Notes: generated by a model from the sequence alone, not told the origin. A stretch of 64,000 nucleotides of DNA from Anoxybacteroides tepidamans (GCF_014201465.1 NZ_JACHEP010000017.1:1-64000), one strand, 5' to 3'; shown: positions 15,998-27,577, counted from the stretch's first letter. Translations and numbers: made by a program.

Positions 15998-17121
15998 TCT
16001 TCATATACGCTTAGTAAATTAGAAGCGACAACATTCCAGCTAAATTCTTTTTCAGCTTTAGTTCGGCCGTATCGCCCCATTTTTTCCATTAACGATGGAT
16101 TGGTAAATAGCGCGTTGATCCACTTCGCATACGCTTCTGGATTGGCAAAATCGTCGACTACATAGCCGTTTTTTTCATGTTCAATAACTTCCGGATTTCC
16201 GCCGCGGCGGCTCGTAATAATCGGGACTCCGGCCGCCATCGCTTCGTAATGAACCCGCGCCAGCGGCTCTTGCCATTGCGACGAGCAGACGAACACATCG
16301 GCCATGGCAAACAAGCTTGGAATGTCTTTCGGCTGCACGAATTGAATAAACTTCACATAGTCTTTGTACATCGCGCCAACGGTGTAAAGATGGCGAACAA
16401 AATGGTTCACTTGATTATCGCTAAACCATTTCGAGCCGACGAATACCATCCGCGCCTCCGGATGCTCGGTGATAATATTCGGGATCGCTTGCAGTAAAAT
16501 GTGCGGTCCTTTTACTTTGCTTAATCTTCCAACAAATAAAATAACCTTTTCATTTTTTAATCCGAGTTCTTTTCGAATGGATTCGTTGATTTTGGCGCCT
16601 TGTTGCGTCCACTTCGGATGAAACGTTTGCAAATCGACGCCGGAATAGACGGTTTTTACTTTTTGCTTCGCGCTCGGAAATCGCGAGTAAATAGTCGTTC
16701 CGATATAATCGCTAACCGTTACAATTTTTTTTGTTTCATGAATACATTCAAGGCCATCGGCAAACGAAATTTTTTCTTCCGCAAACATTTCGTTATGCAC
16801 GCTCAACACAATTTGCGCATCAACCGCGACTTTTCGTATTTCCCGAACCCATAACGGGCGGTTGCATATATGAACGACATCATATCGCACCATGCGCAAA
16901 TGCTCGATAATTTCAGGTAAATAATTTTCTTTAGAAAAATGAATATACGTCACACCATTTCGCGACTCTATATTAGGCAATTCGGGGTCTTGGACGGATA
17001 AGATCGTAACGTCGTGCTTTTTTGAAATTGTGGCGGCAACGGATTCGAGGTAAATTTGAATCGCGCCGCCGCGGATCGGCGGAACAGGCAGCTTTTCTGT
17101 CGCAATGAATACAATTTTCAT
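15994..17121 (-). CDS. cotSA: Spore coat glycosyltransferase CotSA
   Basis: 375 aa GT4 glycosyltransferase, begins MKIVFIATEKLPVPPIRGGA, ends with the conserved SNLLSVYEE. EX7E-type motif in QEPLARVHYEAMAAGVPII. Length equals B. subtilis CotSA (377). Translationally coupled to cotS. Acts in the mother cell on spore-surface glycan. A sigma-K-type promoter lies at 17154-17182. Confidence 0.92.
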   Translation of the reverse strand: MKIVFIATEKLPVPPIRGGAIQIYLESVAATISKKHDVTILSVQDPELPNIESRNGVTYIHFSKENYLPEIIEHLRMVRYDVVHICNRPLWVREIRKVAVDAQIVLSVHNEMFAEEKISFADGLECIHETKKIVTVSDYIGTTIYSRFPSAKQKVKTVYSGVDLQTFHPKWTQQGAKINESIRKELGLKNEKVILFVGRLSKVKGPHILLQAIPNIITEHPEARMVFVGSKWFSDNQVNHFVRHLYTVGAMYKDYVKFIQFVQPKDIPSLFAMADVFVCSSQWQEPLARVHYEAMAAGVPIITSRRGGNPEVIEHEKNGYVVDDFANPEAYAKWINALFTNPSLMEKMGRYGRTKAEKEFSWNVVASNLLSVYEE

Positions 17122-17153
17122 ATTGATCCCCCATTACATCATTTTCCTTTTCC

Positions 17154-17182
17154 TATCATACGTACTTGCTATCCAGATGGTG
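17154..17182 (-). promoter_or_regulatory. Candidate sigma-K promoter of cotSA operon
   Basis: Minus strand CACC (17182-17179), 16 nt, CGTATGATA (17162-17154), one mismatch to CATAnnnTA. Confidence 0.5.
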
Positions 17183-17223
17183 CATAGAAAGAAAGTTTTA
17201 GCAAGACATAGACGAACAACTAG

Positions 17224-17252
17224 GACAACGATTAGGAATGAATCATAAGATA
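17224..17252 (+). promoter_or_regulatory. Candidate sigma-K promoter of cotI
   Basis: GACA (17224-17227), 16 nt, CATAAGATA (17244-17252), an exact -10. Divergent from the cotSA promoter. Confidence 0.6.
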
Positions 17253-17278
17253 AAGCAAAAGCGGAAAGAAAGCGGTGA

Positions 17279-18693
<1,415 letters not shown>

Positions 18694-18723
18694 CATTACT
18701 CCCCCTCGTGATGGTCTATAACA

Positions 18724-18750
18724 TAATGTATGCTTTCAATAGGCAAAAGT
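18724..18750 (-). promoter_or_regulatory. Candidate sporulation promoter of cotO
   Basis: Minus strand AC (18750-18749), 16 nt, CATACATTA (18732-18724): exact sigma-K -10, also matching the sigma-E -10 CATACAnT. Confidence 0.55.
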
Positions 18751-18765
18751 GCATAACGAAAAAAA

Positions 18766-18793
18766 CAGCCGACGGATCAATGTCCGTTGGCTG
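18766..18793 (-). terminator. Terminator of fabI
   Basis: CAGCCGACGGA/TCCGTTGGCTG stem with T7 on the minus side and T6 on the plus side. Confidence 0.85.
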
Positions 18794-18801
18794 CTTTTTT
18801 A

Positions 18802-19578
18802 TTAACGGGCTAAAATATGGTATCCGGAGTCGACGTGAATGATTTCACCGGTAATGCCACGGGATAAATCGCTGAATAAAAACAATGCCGTATCCCCTAC
18901 TTCTTCTTGCGTCGTTGTCCGACGAAGCGGCGCCCATTCTTCAATTTCTTTTAAAATCGAGTTAAAGTCGCTGACGCCTTTGGCGGATAAAGTGCGAATC
19001 GGCCCAGCGGAAATGGCGTTGACACGAATGCCGTATTTTCCTAAATCATTCGCTAAATATTTCACACTCGCATCTAAAGAAGCTTTCGCCACCCCCATAA
19101 TGTTATAGTTTTGCACGACCCGTTCGCCGCCAAGGTATGTTAACGTCACAATGCTACCGCCTTCTGTCATCAAATCTTTTGCTGCTCTTGCGACAGCGGT
19201 TAACGAGTAGGAACTAATATTATGCGCTAATAAAAATCCTTCACGGCTCACGTTCATATATTCGCCGCTTAAATCTTCTTTGTTCGCAAATGCAATGCAA
19301 TGGGCTACTCCATGAATCACACCCGTTTTTTCTTTAATTTCTGCAAAACATTGCGTAATCTCTTCATCCTTTGTCACATCGCACGGAAGCACTAACGCCG
19401 TGTCATCTTCAAGCGTGTCCACTAATTTGCGCACTTCTTCTTCAAATCGTTCGCCTGCATATGTAAAAATCAGACGCGCACCAGCTGCATGAAGCGAGCG
19501 GGCAATCCCCCACGCAATGCTTCGTTTATTTGCCACTCCCATAATGACATACGTACGCCCTTTTAACGATAACATCAT
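18802..19578 (-). CDS. fabI: Enoyl-ACP reductase (NADH)
   Basis: 258 aa, SDR fold. Last reductive step of each fatty-acid elongation cycle. NADH-binding GVANKRSIAWGIA at the N-terminus; FabI-type catalytic Tyr-x6-Tyr-x3-Lys region around YNIMGVAKASLDASVKYLA; ends GEIIHVDSGYHILAR. RBS AGGAGG 7 nt before the first ATG. A FapR operator lies just downstream of its -10, so malonyl-CoA-responsive repression by FapR is expected. Monocistronic. Confidence 0.96.
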   Translation of the reverse strand: MMLSLKGRTYVIMGVANKRSIAWGIARSLHAAGARLIFTYAGERFEEEVRKLVDTLEDDTALVLPCDVTKDEEITQCFAEIKEKTGVIHGVAHCIAFANKEDLSGEYMNVSREGFLLAHNISSYSLTAVARAAKDLMTEGGSIVTLTYLGGERVVQNYNIMGVAKASLDASVKYLANDLGKYGIRVNAISAGPIRTLSAKGVSDFNSILKEIEEWAPLRRTTTQEEVGDTALFLFSDLSRGITGEIIHVDSGYHILAR

Positions 19579-19618
19579 GCTTCATCCTCCTATGATCGGC
19601 CATATTTATTATTTGTTA

Positions 19619-19645
19619 TTAGTACCAAGTATTAATTTTATTATA
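19619..19645 (-). promoter_or_regulatory. FapR operator and -10 of fabI
   Basis: TTAGTACCAAGTATTAA at 19619-19635 (shown on + strand) matches the FapR consensus TTAGTACCTAGTMTTAA almost exactly. The minus-strand -10 TATAAT is at 19645-19640, placing the operator over the start point. Confidence 0.85.
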
Positions 19646-19929
19646 ACAAAAAAATCCGAATGGCAAAATAAGAATTTTGAGGCTCTTCCCCAAAAGTTGT
19701 GCTTGATTTTTGAATAAAAGCAGATTTGATACTTGTTTATAAATAACTGTAAATAAACAGTAAGCGATATCCTTCGCTTCACAACATCACTTGCTTGTCA
19801 AGTACATTTTGTCGTGAGAGCAATCGACAAAATTTTTTCGCTTGATTTTCTTACGTCTCTTTGCAAAAATAATGGAATTAGCTAATATGAAAATATGATG
19901 AGTTTTTATAATACGGAGTTGAATGTGTA
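19646..19929. other. Intergenic region with possible ISL3-type end remnant
   Basis: AT-rich spacer between fabI and rodA. At 19681 the sequence GGCTCTTCCCCAAAAGTTG resembles the terminal repeat of ISL3-family insertion sequences, but no matching opposite end or transposase is present. A sigma-A-like promoter for rodA is possible (TTGCAA 19861, 16 nt, TAATAT 19883). No gene seen. Confidence 0.3.
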
Positions 19930-21105
19930 ATGGACCAAGATAAATTGCCACAACAAAAATTAGACTATCATTTGCTGTTTCTGTTATTTTTAATGGCGAT
20001 TGTCAGCGCGATTGCGATTCATAGTGCACAGCCGACTTTGCCAGAGAAGTTGCAGGCAATCAATTTTGCAACAAAACAATTGCAATGGTATGTCATTGGC
20101 GCATTCGTTATCGCTGTCACGATGATGATTGACTACGACCGCTTTTTTCAGCTCGCTTGGTATTTATACGGGTTCGGCATGTTGTTATTGCTCGGCCTTG
20201 AATTAGGCGTGCCAGGAACGGTGACGATTAAAGGCGCGACAAGCTGGTATTCCATTCCTGGCGTTGGTAATTTTCAGCCGTCAGAGCTCATGAAAATTTT
20301 TATGATCATTGTCATTAGTCGCATCATTATCAATCATCGTGAAAAATATCCAGAACCGATGATCGAAGACGATTTTAAGTTACTAGGAAAAATTGCTATT
20401 GCCACAGCGCCGCCATTATTGCTGTTAATGCGGCAGCCAGACTTAGGAATGTCAATGGTATATACCGCGATCGTCAGCTCGCTTGTGCTCGTTTCCGGCA
20501 TTCGTTGGCGCATTATTTTCGGGATTATTTTTAGCGGCCTTTTTTCTGTTGCTATCCTTGTCTTTATTTTCTTTCAATTCCCTAATTTTTTTCATAAATA
20601 TATTTTGAAACAATATCAATTAGATCGCTTTTACGGGTGGCTTGCTCCATATGAATATCCAAATGAACAAGGATTTCAGCTCATTCGTTCGTTGCTTGCG
20701 ATCGGCTCTGGGGAAATGTATGGAAAAGGGTATAGAAACTTGGACGTCTATTTGCCCGAAGCGCACACGGATTTTATTTTTGGCATCATTGCTGAGCAAT
20801 TCGGATTTATCGGCGCAAGTATTGTCATCTCCCTATTTTTCTTGCTCGTCTATCGAATGGTTCACATCGCCCTTGAAAGCCATGATTTATACGGAAGCTA
20901 TTTATGCGCTGGTGTCATTGGAATGATTACGTTTCAAGTGTTCCAAAATGTAGGAATGACGATCGGTTTGCTCCCAATTACTGGTCTGCCGCTTCCGTTT
21001 ATTAGCTACGGGGGAAGTTCATTGGCCACGTATATGTTGGCCATTGGCATCGTATTAAACGTGCGCTCCCGCACGAAGAAGTTTATGTTTTCTTCCGATG
21101 ATTAG
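19930..21105 (+). CDS. rodA: Rod-shape-determining SEDS glycosyltransferase RodA
   Basis: 391 aa, about ten membrane helices. SEDS family peptidoglycan glycosyltransferase. Signature segments: FQPSELMKIFMI, YQLDRFYGWLAPYEYPNEQGFQLIRSLLAIGSGEMYGKG, PEAHTDFIFGIIAEQFGF, ITGLPLPFISYGGSSL. Length and lack of a long C-terminal tail fit RodA (B. subtilis 393 aa) better than FtsW or SpoVE. Works with class B PBPs in the elongasome. Transcribed alone; prpE follows 60 bp later. Confidence 0.9.
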   Translation: MDQDKLPQQKLDYHLLFLLFLMAIVSAIAIHSAQPTLPEKLQAINFATKQLQWYVIGAFVIAVTMMIDYDRFFQLAWYLYGFGMLLLLGLELGVPGTVTIKGATSWYSIPGVGNFQPSELMKIFMIIVISRIIINHREKYPEPMIEDDFKLLGKIAIATAPPLLLLMRQPDLGMSMVYTAIVSSLVLVSGIRWRIIFGIIFSGLFSVAILVFIFFQFPNFFHKYILKQYQLDRFYGWLAPYEYPNEQGFQLIRSLLAIGSGEMYGKGYRNLDVYLPEAHTDFIFGIIAEQFGFIGASIVISLFFLLVYRMVHIALESHDLYGSYLCAGVIGMITFQVFQNVGMTIGLLPITGLPLPFISYGGSSLATYMLAIGIVLNVRSRTKKFMFSSDD

Positions 21106-21165
21106 GCCGCACGCTGGTGTTGTTGAATGATCATAAAATATTCAAAAATGAAAGCAGGTGGGGCG

Positions 21166-21903
21166 GTGCAAATCGATATTATCGGCGATATTCACGGCTG
21201 TTATGCAGAGTTTGTCGCGCTGACAAAAAAGCTTGGTTACGACTGGACAAACGGTTTTCCGGTTCATCCCCGCGGGCGAAAACTCGGTTTCGTTGGCGAT
21301 TTAACCGACCGCGGACCGGAATCTTTACAAACGATTGAAACAGTTTATTCGCTTGTCGAGAACGACCTTGCTTATTACGTTCCCGGCAACCATTGCAATA
21401 AACTGTACCGGTTTTTTCTTGGCCGAAACGTTCAAATTACGCACGGGCTCGAAACAACGGTGGCGGAATATCACGCCTCGTCCGCAAAAAAACAATCCAT
21501 TATCAAAAGAAAATTTATTAGCCTATATGAAAATGCACCGCTATACGCTCGCTTAGATGGCGGAAATTTAATTATTGCCCATGCCGGCATTCGGCAAGAC
21601 TATATCGGGAGATACGACAAAAAAGTGCAGACGTTTGTGCTGTACGGTGATATTACGGGAGAAACAAATCCAGACGGAACGCCTGTCCGCCGCGATTGGG
21701 CGAAACATTATAAAGGGACGGCGTGGATTGTGTACGGTCATACTCCTGTCAAAGAGCCCCGCATTGTGAATCGAACGATTAATATTGATACAGGCTGTGT
21801 ATTTGGCGGTGCGTTAACCGCGCTCCGTTATCCGGAGATGGAAACTGTTTCTGTACCGTCATCCGTGCCGTACGTGCCGGAAAAGTTTAAATCGTTTGAC
21901 TAA
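21166..21903 (+). CDS. prpE: Bis(5'-nucleosyl)-tetraphosphatase PrpE
   Basis: 245 aa metallophosphoesterase. Metal-binding motifs GDIHG, GDLTDRG and GNHCNK in order, then HAG and GHTPV. The B. subtilis enzyme hydrolyses Ap4A and has protein phosphatase activity implicated in spore germination. GTG start chosen ([11 protein letters not shown]) because the family begins there and AGGTGGGG precedes it; an ATG at 21127 would add 13 residues. Confidence 0.92.
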   Translation: MQIDIIGDIHGCYAEFVALTKKLGYDWTNGFPVHPRGRKLGFVGDLTDRGPESLQTIETVYSLVENDLAYYVPGNHCNKLYRFFLGRNVQITHGLETTVAEYHASSAKKQSIIKRKFISLYENAPLYARLDGGNLIIAHAGIRQDYIGRYDKKVQTFVLYGDITGETNPDGTPVRRDWAKHYKGTAWIVYGHTPVKEPRIVNRTINIDTGCVFGGALTALRYPEMETVSVPSSVPYVPEKFKSFD

Positions 21904-21908
21904 GAAAA

Positions 21909-21935
21909 ACGAGCTCACTTTTTTAAGTGGCTCGT
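21909..21935. terminator. Terminator between prpE and yjbO
   Basis: ACGAGC-CACTT/AAGTG-GCTCGT hairpin with T loop, spanning the yjbO stop. Confidence 0.6.
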
Positions 21936-22819
21936 TCAATCAATTGCATCATATCGGCAGGCAAAGGGGATGAAAACTGATACGTTTGTTGGTGAAACGG
22001 ATGGAAAAACGAAATCTCTTTGCTGTGCAATGCTTGACGCGCAATGAGGTCACGGCTGCCACCGTACAGCTCGTCCCCTAAAAGCGGGTGTCCTAAATAA
22101 GCAAGATGTACGCGAATTTGATGCGTTCTTCCCGTTTCAAGTTCCAACTCTACATGCGTATAGCGGTCGAAGCGCGTTAATACGCGAAAATGCGTCACCG
22201 CCCGCTGACCATCTTCACGAACTTCCCGCTCAATGATACTATCGCCTTTTCGGCCGATCGGCGCATCGATCGTTCCTTTTTCCTCATTGACCACTCCATG
22301 GCAAATCGCTTCATATTTTCGTTTGACACCCCCGCGTTTTTGCCATTCCGTCAGCAAGTGATGCACGTGGCGATGTTTGGCGACAAGCACAAGACCTGAC
22401 GTATCGCGGTCGAGCCGGGTCACGATATGAACGGTCGACGGCAACTTCTGTTCGTCATAATGATGCAATAGCGCATTCGCTAGCGTTCCGTTCGGATGTT
22501 CCCGAGATGGAATCGTCGACATATATGGCGGTTTGTTGACGACTAATACGTATTCATCTTCGTAAACGATATCAAGCGGAAGACGCTCCGCTTTCATGTC
22601 GCTGCTTCGCTCTTCCGGCGGAAAATGTACAATAAGCGTTTCGCCATGGCGAAGGCAGTGACGAACGGTGACAGGATTTCCATCCACTTCAATCGTACCG
22701 CCGTGAAATTTAATATCGGTAAGCGCTGTTCTTGAGATTTGTTGCTCCTTTAAAAAATCGCGGACGAGTTTTCCGTCATCTTGTTCCGCGATCGTCCATC
22801 GTAACGTAAACCGATTCAA
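21923..22819 (-). CDS. yjbO: RluA-family pseudouridine synthase
   Basis: 298 aa. N-terminal S4-like region (residues 1-75: VRDFLKEQQISRTALTDIKFHGG) and a PseudoU_synth_2 domain with the catalytic motif HIVTRLDRDTSGLVL (Asp in RLDRDTSG) and GRTHQIRVHLAYLGHPLLGD. Modifies U in large-subunit rRNA or similar; exact target unknown. First-listed neighbour of nadK, matching yjbN-yjbO of B. subtilis, and co-transcribed with it (24-bp gap). Confidence 0.9.
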   Translation of the reverse strand: MNRFTLRWTIAEQDDGKLVRDFLKEQQISRTALTDIKFHGGTIEVDGNPVTVRHCLRHGETLIVHFPPEERSSDMKAERLPLDIVYEDEYVLVVNKPPYMSTIPSREHPNGTLANALLHHYDEQKLPSTVHIVTRLDRDTSGLVLVAKHRHVHHLLTEWQKRGGVKRKYEAICHGVVNEEKGTIDAPIGRKGDSIIEREVREDGQRAVTHFRVLTRFDRYTHVELELETGRTHQIRVHLAYLGHPLLGDELYGGSRDLIARQALHSKEISFFHPFHQQTYQFSSPLPADMMQLIERAT

Positions 22820-22843
22820 CGCTTCATACCTTCCTTTTTCTTT

Positions 22844-23659
22844 TTAGTCGGCAATAAACGAATCCCGCACCCGCTTCCAAAACGGAAACGGCCGGAACCG
22901 CGCAAAGCGAACCTTTTCATCTGCGACGCGGCATTGAATCGACTTAACGTCTTTATGAAGCAATGACAGATGGTCAATCGAAATTTGAAAGTCAACTTGA
23001 TTCACCGGCTTCAGCATGCACGTATGATGCGCCGGAAGAATGAGCGGCGAACCGATCGTGCGAAACACACGATTATTAATCGACGCCATTTCCGCTACTT
23101 GAATCGCTTCTAAAGACGGATGCAAAATCGCACCGCCTAACGCTTTATTATAAGCGGTGCTTCCCGATGGCGTCGAAATGCAAAGACCGTCGCCGCGAAA
23201 CGTTTCAAACAAATCTCCTTTAATTTCAACGTCCATCACAAGCGTGCCGCTCACACTTTTGACGGTGCATTCGTTAAGAGCCAAATATCTCGCTTCCTTT
23301 CCGCCGCTCACGTAACGAATAATCACTTCTAAAAGCGGGTATTCGACGATTTGGTACGGCGTTTTCGCAATGGCGATGACCAGTTTTTCAATTTCTTCAG
23401 GCACCCAATCCGCGTAAAACCCCAAATGGCCAGTATGTACGCCGACAAACGCCGTCTTATCAAGGCGGCGGCAATAGCGATGAAATGCATAAAGCAACGT
23501 TCCATCGCCGCCAACCGAAATAACAATGTCCGGCTGATCTTCATCGTATTCAAGACCGAAATCAACTAAATACGTTTTCATTTTTTGCATTAACGTATTG
23601 GAAGTTGCATCCCCTTTCGAGGTAATGGCAAACTTCAACGGTTGTTGTTTCTCCTTCAT
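22844..23659 (-). CDS. nadK: NAD kinase
   Basis: 271 aa. Phosphorylates NAD to NADP. GGDGTLL motif at about residues 50-56 and NE plus [17 protein letters not shown] substrate motif. Ends [23 protein letters not shown], very like B. subtilis NadF (YjbN). ATG start with AGGGGA upstream; overlaps the relQ stop by 4 bp, so translationally coupled. Confidence 0.95.
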   Translation of the reverse strand: MKEKQQPLKFAITSKGDATSNTLMQKMKTYLVDFGLEYDEDQPDIVISVGGDGTLLYAFHRYCRRLDKTAFVGVHTGHLGFYADWVPEEIEKLVIAIAKTPYQIVEYPLLEVIIRYVSGGKEARYLALNECTVKSVSGTLVMDVEIKGDLFETFRGDGLCISTPSGSTAYNKALGGAILHPSLEAIQVAEMASINNRVFRTIGSPLILPAHHTCMLKPVNQVDFQISIDHLSLLHKDVKSIQCRVADEKVRFARFRPFPFWKRVRDSFIAD

Positions 23660-24294
23660 GACTCTTCCCCTTTTGCTTCTTGTTTTCGCGAAAACGCCGC
23701 CTGCGCTTCTTGAATTTCAAAGCGAATTTTCGACATTTCCTCATCTAAAAGATACGCCGCTTCTGCCGCTCGCTGCAAGCGTGCTTTAATATCTTCAGGA
23801 AAACGGCCGCTATATTTATAATTTAAAGAATGTTCAATCGTAGCCCAAAAATTCATCGCCAACGTACGAATTTGAATTTCTACTAAAATTTTTTTCTCTC
23901 CATGAATCGTTTGCACCGGATAGCGAATGACGACATGGTACGAGCGATAGCCGCTCTCTTTTTTTTGCGTAATATAATCCCGCTCTTCAACAATTTCAAA
24001 ATCGTTCCGCTTGCGCAATAGCTCGACGACCGTTTTAATATCGTCTACAAATTGGCACATCATTCGGAGACCAGCAATATCTTGCATTTGCTCTTCGAGT
24101 TTATCGAGCGGAATATTTTTCTTTTGCGCTTTATCGAGAATACTGGCAATTGGCTTGACTCTTCCTGTCACAAATTCAATCGGAGAATGGACTCCTTGCA
24201 TTTCAAACTGTGTGCGCATTCCTTTCAATTTGACTTTTAACTCCTCCACCGCCTGTTTATACGGAGCTAAAAATAAGTCCCAGTGCTTCACCAT
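23656..24294 (-). CDS. relQ: Small alarmone synthetase RelQ (SAS1)
   Basis: 212 aa. Single RelA/SpoT synthetase domain, no hydrolase or regulatory domains: [72 protein letters not shown]. Makes (p)ppGpp as a tetramer. Start set at [12 protein letters not shown] (212 aa; B. subtilis YjbM 211), preceded by GGTGGTGG; an upstream ATG adds six residues. Coupled to nadK and downstream of yjbL. Confidence 0.93.
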   Translation of the reverse strand: MVKHWDLFLAPYKQAVEELKVKLKGMRTQFEMQGVHSPIEFVTGRVKPIASILDKAQKKNIPLDKLEEQMQDIAGLRMMCQFVDDIKTVVELLRKRNDFEIVEERDYITQKKESGYRSYHVVIRYPVQTIHGEKKILVEIQIRTLAMNFWATIEHSLNYKYSGRFPEDIKARLQRAAEAAYLLDEEMSKIRFEIQEAQAAFSRKQEAKGEES

Positions 24295-24311
24295 ATAACC
24301 ACCACCAACCA

Positions 24312-24689
24312 TTATGTAAGAAACGTATCTTTTACCGCTTTCTCCATTTCTTCACCGTAGTTCGCATTTCCTTCAATATTTTCGATTAAATAAGCAAGCT
24401 CTTCTTTGAAACCAATCAATTCGAGTTCCGTCGCTCCCGCTTGAAGAAACACGTTCAACGACTGTGCAAGCACTTCTTTCATTTCTCCCCAAAATTTTTG
24501 CGGGATGAATACATATATAAACTCATCAACTGCTTCTAATATATAAATAAATGAGAGATGATCAGAATCTGTGAGCATATAACGTTTCGGTATTGCGCCT
24601 TCAAGCGAAAACGGCGGCTCATCCCCCACCAACAATATTTGTTGGCCTCGCTTTTCTGCCCGCTTGATCGTAATCGTTTTTCTCATCAT
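24312..24689 (-). CDS. yjbL: UPF0738 family protein YjbL
   Basis: 125 aa, soluble. Matches YjbL in position (just before relQ) and in size (122 aa). Motifs include PFSLEGAIPKRYMLTDSDHLSFIYI and VFIPQKFWGEM. Function unknown. Start at the first ATG of a pair, with GGAAGGAG 5 nt upstream; the long frame upstream lacks an RBS. Confidence 0.8.
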   Translation of the reverse strand: MMRKTITIKRAEKRGQQILLVGDEPPFSLEGAIPKRYMLTDSDHLSFIYILEAVDEFIYVFIPQKFWGEMKEVLAQSLNVFLQAGATELELIGFKEELAYLIENIEGNANYGEEMEKAVKDTFLT

Positions 24690-24818
24690 AACGTCTCCTT
24701 CCAATTTCAACAATCCATTTTTATTTTAACATAGTCACCATATGCATAATAAACCATTGATATTCGATTTGAAACATTCCATAATAATGTTAGAAACATA
24801 TTGGGGAGAAGACGAAGC

Positions 24819-25409
24819 ATGAAACAAGAAGTAGAAATTGAATTTAAAAATTTATTGACGAAAGAAGAATTTGACCGGCTGAAACACATTTTTCATATCG
24901 AAGAACATCAGTTTATGTATCAAGAAAACCATTATTTTGACACGCCGCAATTTTCGTTAAAACAAAAAGGAGCAGCGTTGCGCATTCGCGTCAAGGATGA
25001 TTCATACACGTTAACGTTAAAACAGGCGATGAAAGAAGGGATGCTTGAAACACATGAACCGCTTACAAAAGAAGAAGCGCAATCATTATTAAATAATTTT
25101 AGAACGGTTCGTGGCGACATCCAAAACATTTTGCAAGCGATCGGCGTCGCACCCGAAACATTGCAATATTTCGGAACACTCGCTACCTATCGTACCCAAA
25201 TTCCGTATGAAGACGGCATCCTTGTGTTCGATCATAGCCATTACTTACAGACGGATGATTACGAAATCGAATACGAAACAGACGATTTTACGTGCGGCAA
25301 AGAAACGTTTGAACGGTTGCTCGCCTCATTGAATATTCCTGTTCGTCCAACCGCTAATAAAATAAAACGGTTCTATGCAAAAAAATATGAAACGGAGGAT
25401 CACCAATGA
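24819..25409 (+). CDS. yjbK: CYTH-domain protein YjbK
   Basis: 196 aa, CYTH (triphosphate tunnel metalloenzyme) fold. N-terminal [10 protein letters not shown] carries the ExExK signature; basic tunnel residues in [17 protein letters not shown]. Probably hydrolyses inorganic triphosphate or a related substrate. Starts MKQEVEIEF with GGGGAG upstream. 4-bp overlap with cwlQ downstream; divergent from yjbL. Confidence 0.88.
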   Translation: MKQEVEIEFKNLLTKEEFDRLKHIFHIEEHQFMYQENHYFDTPQFSLKQKGAALRIRVKDDSYTLTLKQAMKEGMLETHEPLTKEEAQSLLNNFRTVRGDIQNILQAIGVAPETLQYFGTLATYRTQIPYEDGILVFDHSHYLQTDDYEIEYETDDFTCGKETFERLLASLNIPVRPTANKIKRFYAKKYETEDHQ

Positions 25410-26002
25410 ACATTCAACAGCTGAAAATGTGGATGGAACTTCAAGCTTTGCGCTCATTTTCGAATCAGCCTTCATCATCAAACAATCTGTTAGAAAACGC
25501 GCTCTCTTTCCAACATATGCTTTCACAGCTTGTTGCGAAGTCGCCACCCGAACAAGCGACGACAGCGTTGCCGTTAGCATCGAACGATTCGCGAAACGTC
25601 TCACCATCAACCATTTCAGCAACAGCGAAAGACATCGATGCGATCATTCAACAGGCGGCTGAAAAATACGATATCGACCCGCAGCTCATTAAAGCGGTCA
25701 TCCAACAAGAATCCGGCTTTCGTCCAAACGCCGTAAGCCGCGTCGGCGCCGCCGGCCTCATGCAATTAATGCCAAGCACAGCGAGGATGCTCGGCGTGGA
25801 AAACGTGTTCGATCCTGCCCAAAACATTGAAGGCGGAACGAAATATTTGCGCCAGCTATTAGACCGCTACGATGGCGAACTCGAGCTCGCCCTTGCCGCT
25901 TACAACGCCGGACCAGGAAACGTCGACCGATACGGAGGCATTCCTCCATTTCGCGAAACAAGAGCGTATGTACAAAAAGTGTTAAACACATATTATTCAT
26001 AA
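25406..26002 (+). CDS. cwlQ: Lytic transglycosylase CwlQ
   Basis: 198 aa. C-terminal SLT domain (residues about 80-195): catalytic Glu in [28 protein letters not shown], then [15 protein letters not shown]. The N-terminal 70 residues are Gln/Ser-rich linker with no evident signal peptide. Equivalent to B. subtilis YjbJ (CwlQ), a peptidoglycan-cleaving enzyme. Followed by a strong terminator. Confidence 0.88.
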   Translation: MNIQQLKMWMELQALRSFSNQPSSSNNLLENALSFQHMLSQLVAKSPPEQATTALPLASNDSRNVSPSTISATAKDIDAIIQQAAEKYDIDPQLIKAVIQQESGFRPNAVSRVGAAGLMQLMPSTARMLGVENVFDPAQNIEGGTKYLRQLLDRYDGELELALAAYNAGPGNVDRYGGIPPFRETRAYVQKVLNTYYS

Positions 26003-26030
26003 AAGCCCCCTTGGAATAAGGGGGCTTTTA
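26001..26030 (+). terminator. Terminator of yjbK-cwlQ
   Basis: AAAAGCCCCCTT/AAGGGGGCTTTT, 12-bp perfect stem. Confidence 0.9.
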
Positions 26031-26094
26031 TGAATAATAAGGAAGAAATGAAATCACCGTATAGCCATCAACTTTTCTTATCGAGTCACTTTGT

Positions 26095-26123
26095 TTGAGA
26101 TATACAGGTTTCGTTGTTACAAT
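26095..26123 (+). promoter_or_regulatory. Sigma-A promoter of yjbI-yjbH
   Basis: TTGAGA (26095-26100), 17 nt, TACAAT (26118-26123); 38 bp before the yjbI start. Confidence 0.6.
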
Positions 26124-26161
26124 AACAGTACATGATATTTGTTTCAAAGGAGCTATTAACG

Positions 26162-26572
26162 ATGGCAGAACAATGGAAAACGCCTTATGAATCGATCGGT
26201 GGAGAAGAAATGATTGCAAAGCTCGTCGAAGCTTTTTATAACCGTGTCGCTAAGCATCCTGATTTAAAACCGATTTTTCCGGACGATCTAACCGAAACGG
26301 CAAGAAAGCAAAAACAATTTTTAACGCAATATTTAGGAGGTCCGCCGCTTTATACTGAAGAACACGGTCATCCAATGCTTCGAGCTCGCCATTTGCCATT
26401 CGAAATTACTCCAACGCGGGCAAAAGCATGGCTTGCCTGTATGCGTGAAGCAATGGACGAAGTCGGCTTATCCGGACAAGTGCGCGATGAATTTTATCAA
26501 CGCCTTGTACTAACCGCTCAACATATGATCAATACCCCAGAAAACGATAGAAAGGAGCATTCGTTTGAATGA
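26162..26572 (+). CDS. yjbI: Truncated haemoglobin (group II)
   Basis: 136 aa. Group II (trHbO) globin: [28 protein letters not shown], proximal His in [11 protein letters not shown], and Trp G8 in RAKAWLACM. Likely binds O2 or NO; in B. subtilis and staphylococci it is the partner gene of yjbH. RBS AAAGGAG 9 nt before ATG. 8-bp overlap with yjbH suggests coupling. Confidence 0.93.
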   Translation: MAEQWKTPYESIGGEEMIAKLVEAFYNRVAKHPDLKPIFPDDLTETARKQKQFLTQYLGGPPLYTEEHGHPMLRARHLPFEITPTRAKAWLACMREAMDEVGLSGQVRDEFYQRLVLTAQHMINTPENDRKEHSFE

Positions 26573-27452
26573 AAAGGTAGCTGGGGGCAAAAGCAAAGCC
26601 TACTCATTCGCTTCCCAGCATTGCAGTGGCGAGAAAAAACCTTTAGAAATTTATTTATTTATCGATCCGCTCTGTCCGGAATGTTGGGCGCTTGAACCTA
26701 TAATGAAAAAATTATGGATTGAATATGGGCGGTTTTTTACGATAAAACATGTATTAAGTGGAAATTTAGCAACATTAAACAACCGCAAAAAACAAAAGTT
26801 GAAAACGATTGCTCATACGTGGGAGCGCACAGCAAGCCGATCCGGCATGTCTTGCGACGGAAATTTGTGGTTTGAAAACCCGATCGCAACTCCATATGCG
26901 GCTTCGATTGCCATTAAAGCGGCAGAACTGCAAGGAAAACGGGCCGGAATTCGCTTTTTACGAAAGCTGCAAGAACTTCTTTTTTTAGAAAAGCAAAATA
27001 TTTCCGATGTCTCTGTATTAGTGGAATGCGCCAAAAGCGTTGGGTTAGATGTCGATGAGTTTATGAAAGATCTTCATTCAAACAGCGCGGCAAAAGCGTT
27101 TCAATGCGATTTAAAAATTACATCCGAAATGGACGTTCAAGAAGTGCCAACTCTCGTCTTTTTTAATGAAAATATTGAAGAAGAGGGTATTAAAATTTCC
27201 GGTTGCTATCCTTACAGCATTTACGTGGAACTCATTTATGAAATGCTTGGTTTTTGTCCTGAACCAGCTCCACCTCCCCCGCTTGAGTCATTCTTAAGTC
27301 ATTTTAAGTTTGTTGCCACAAAAGAAATTGCAGTTGTATATGATTTAGATGTTCAAGAAGTCGAAAGGGAAATGAAGAAACTCCAATTAAAACAAAAAGT
27401 AGAAAAAGTCCCTGTGAAATACGGAACGTTTTGGCGGTATATCGCTAAGTAA
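26565..27452 (+). CDS. yjbH: ClpXP adaptor YjbH (Spx degradation)
   Basis: 295 aa. N-terminal DsbA/thioredoxin-like domain with CPECWALEP (Cys pair) replacing a classic CxxC site; C-terminal helical region ending GTFWRYIAK. Binds Spx and hands it to ClpXP; aggregates under disulphide stress. Spx itself is encoded at 34534. TTG start with AAAGGAG upstream, overlapping yjbI. Confidence 0.92.
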   Translation: MNEKVAGGKSKAYSFASQHCSGEKKPLEIYLFIDPLCPECWALEPIMKKLWIEYGRFFTIKHVLSGNLATLNNRKKQKLKTIAHTWERTASRSGMSCDGNLWFENPIATPYAASIAIKAAELQGKRAGIRFLRKLQELLFLEKQNISDVSVLVECAKSVGLDVDEFMKDLHSNSAAKAFQCDLKITSEMDVQEVPTLVFFNENIEEEGIKISGCYPYSIYVELIYEMLGFCPEPAPPPPLESFLSHFKFVATKEIAVVYDLDVQEVEREMKKLQLKQKVEKVPVKYGTFWRYIAK

Positions 27453-27476
27453 GAACGGAAAGACTTTTTATAAAAC

Positions 27477-27507
27477 AAAAGACTCGGCCGAAGCCGAGTC
27501 TTTTGTT
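27477..27507 (+). terminator. Terminator of yjbI-yjbH
   Basis: GACTCGGC/GCCGAGTC with CGAA loop, A-run before and TTTTGTTT after. Confidence 0.9.
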
Positions 27508-27577
27508 TATTGTCATTAAGACAACAAAGGGGATGGGAGAAATTTTTCACGGTCAAACAAAGGGGTATAAGGTTGTT

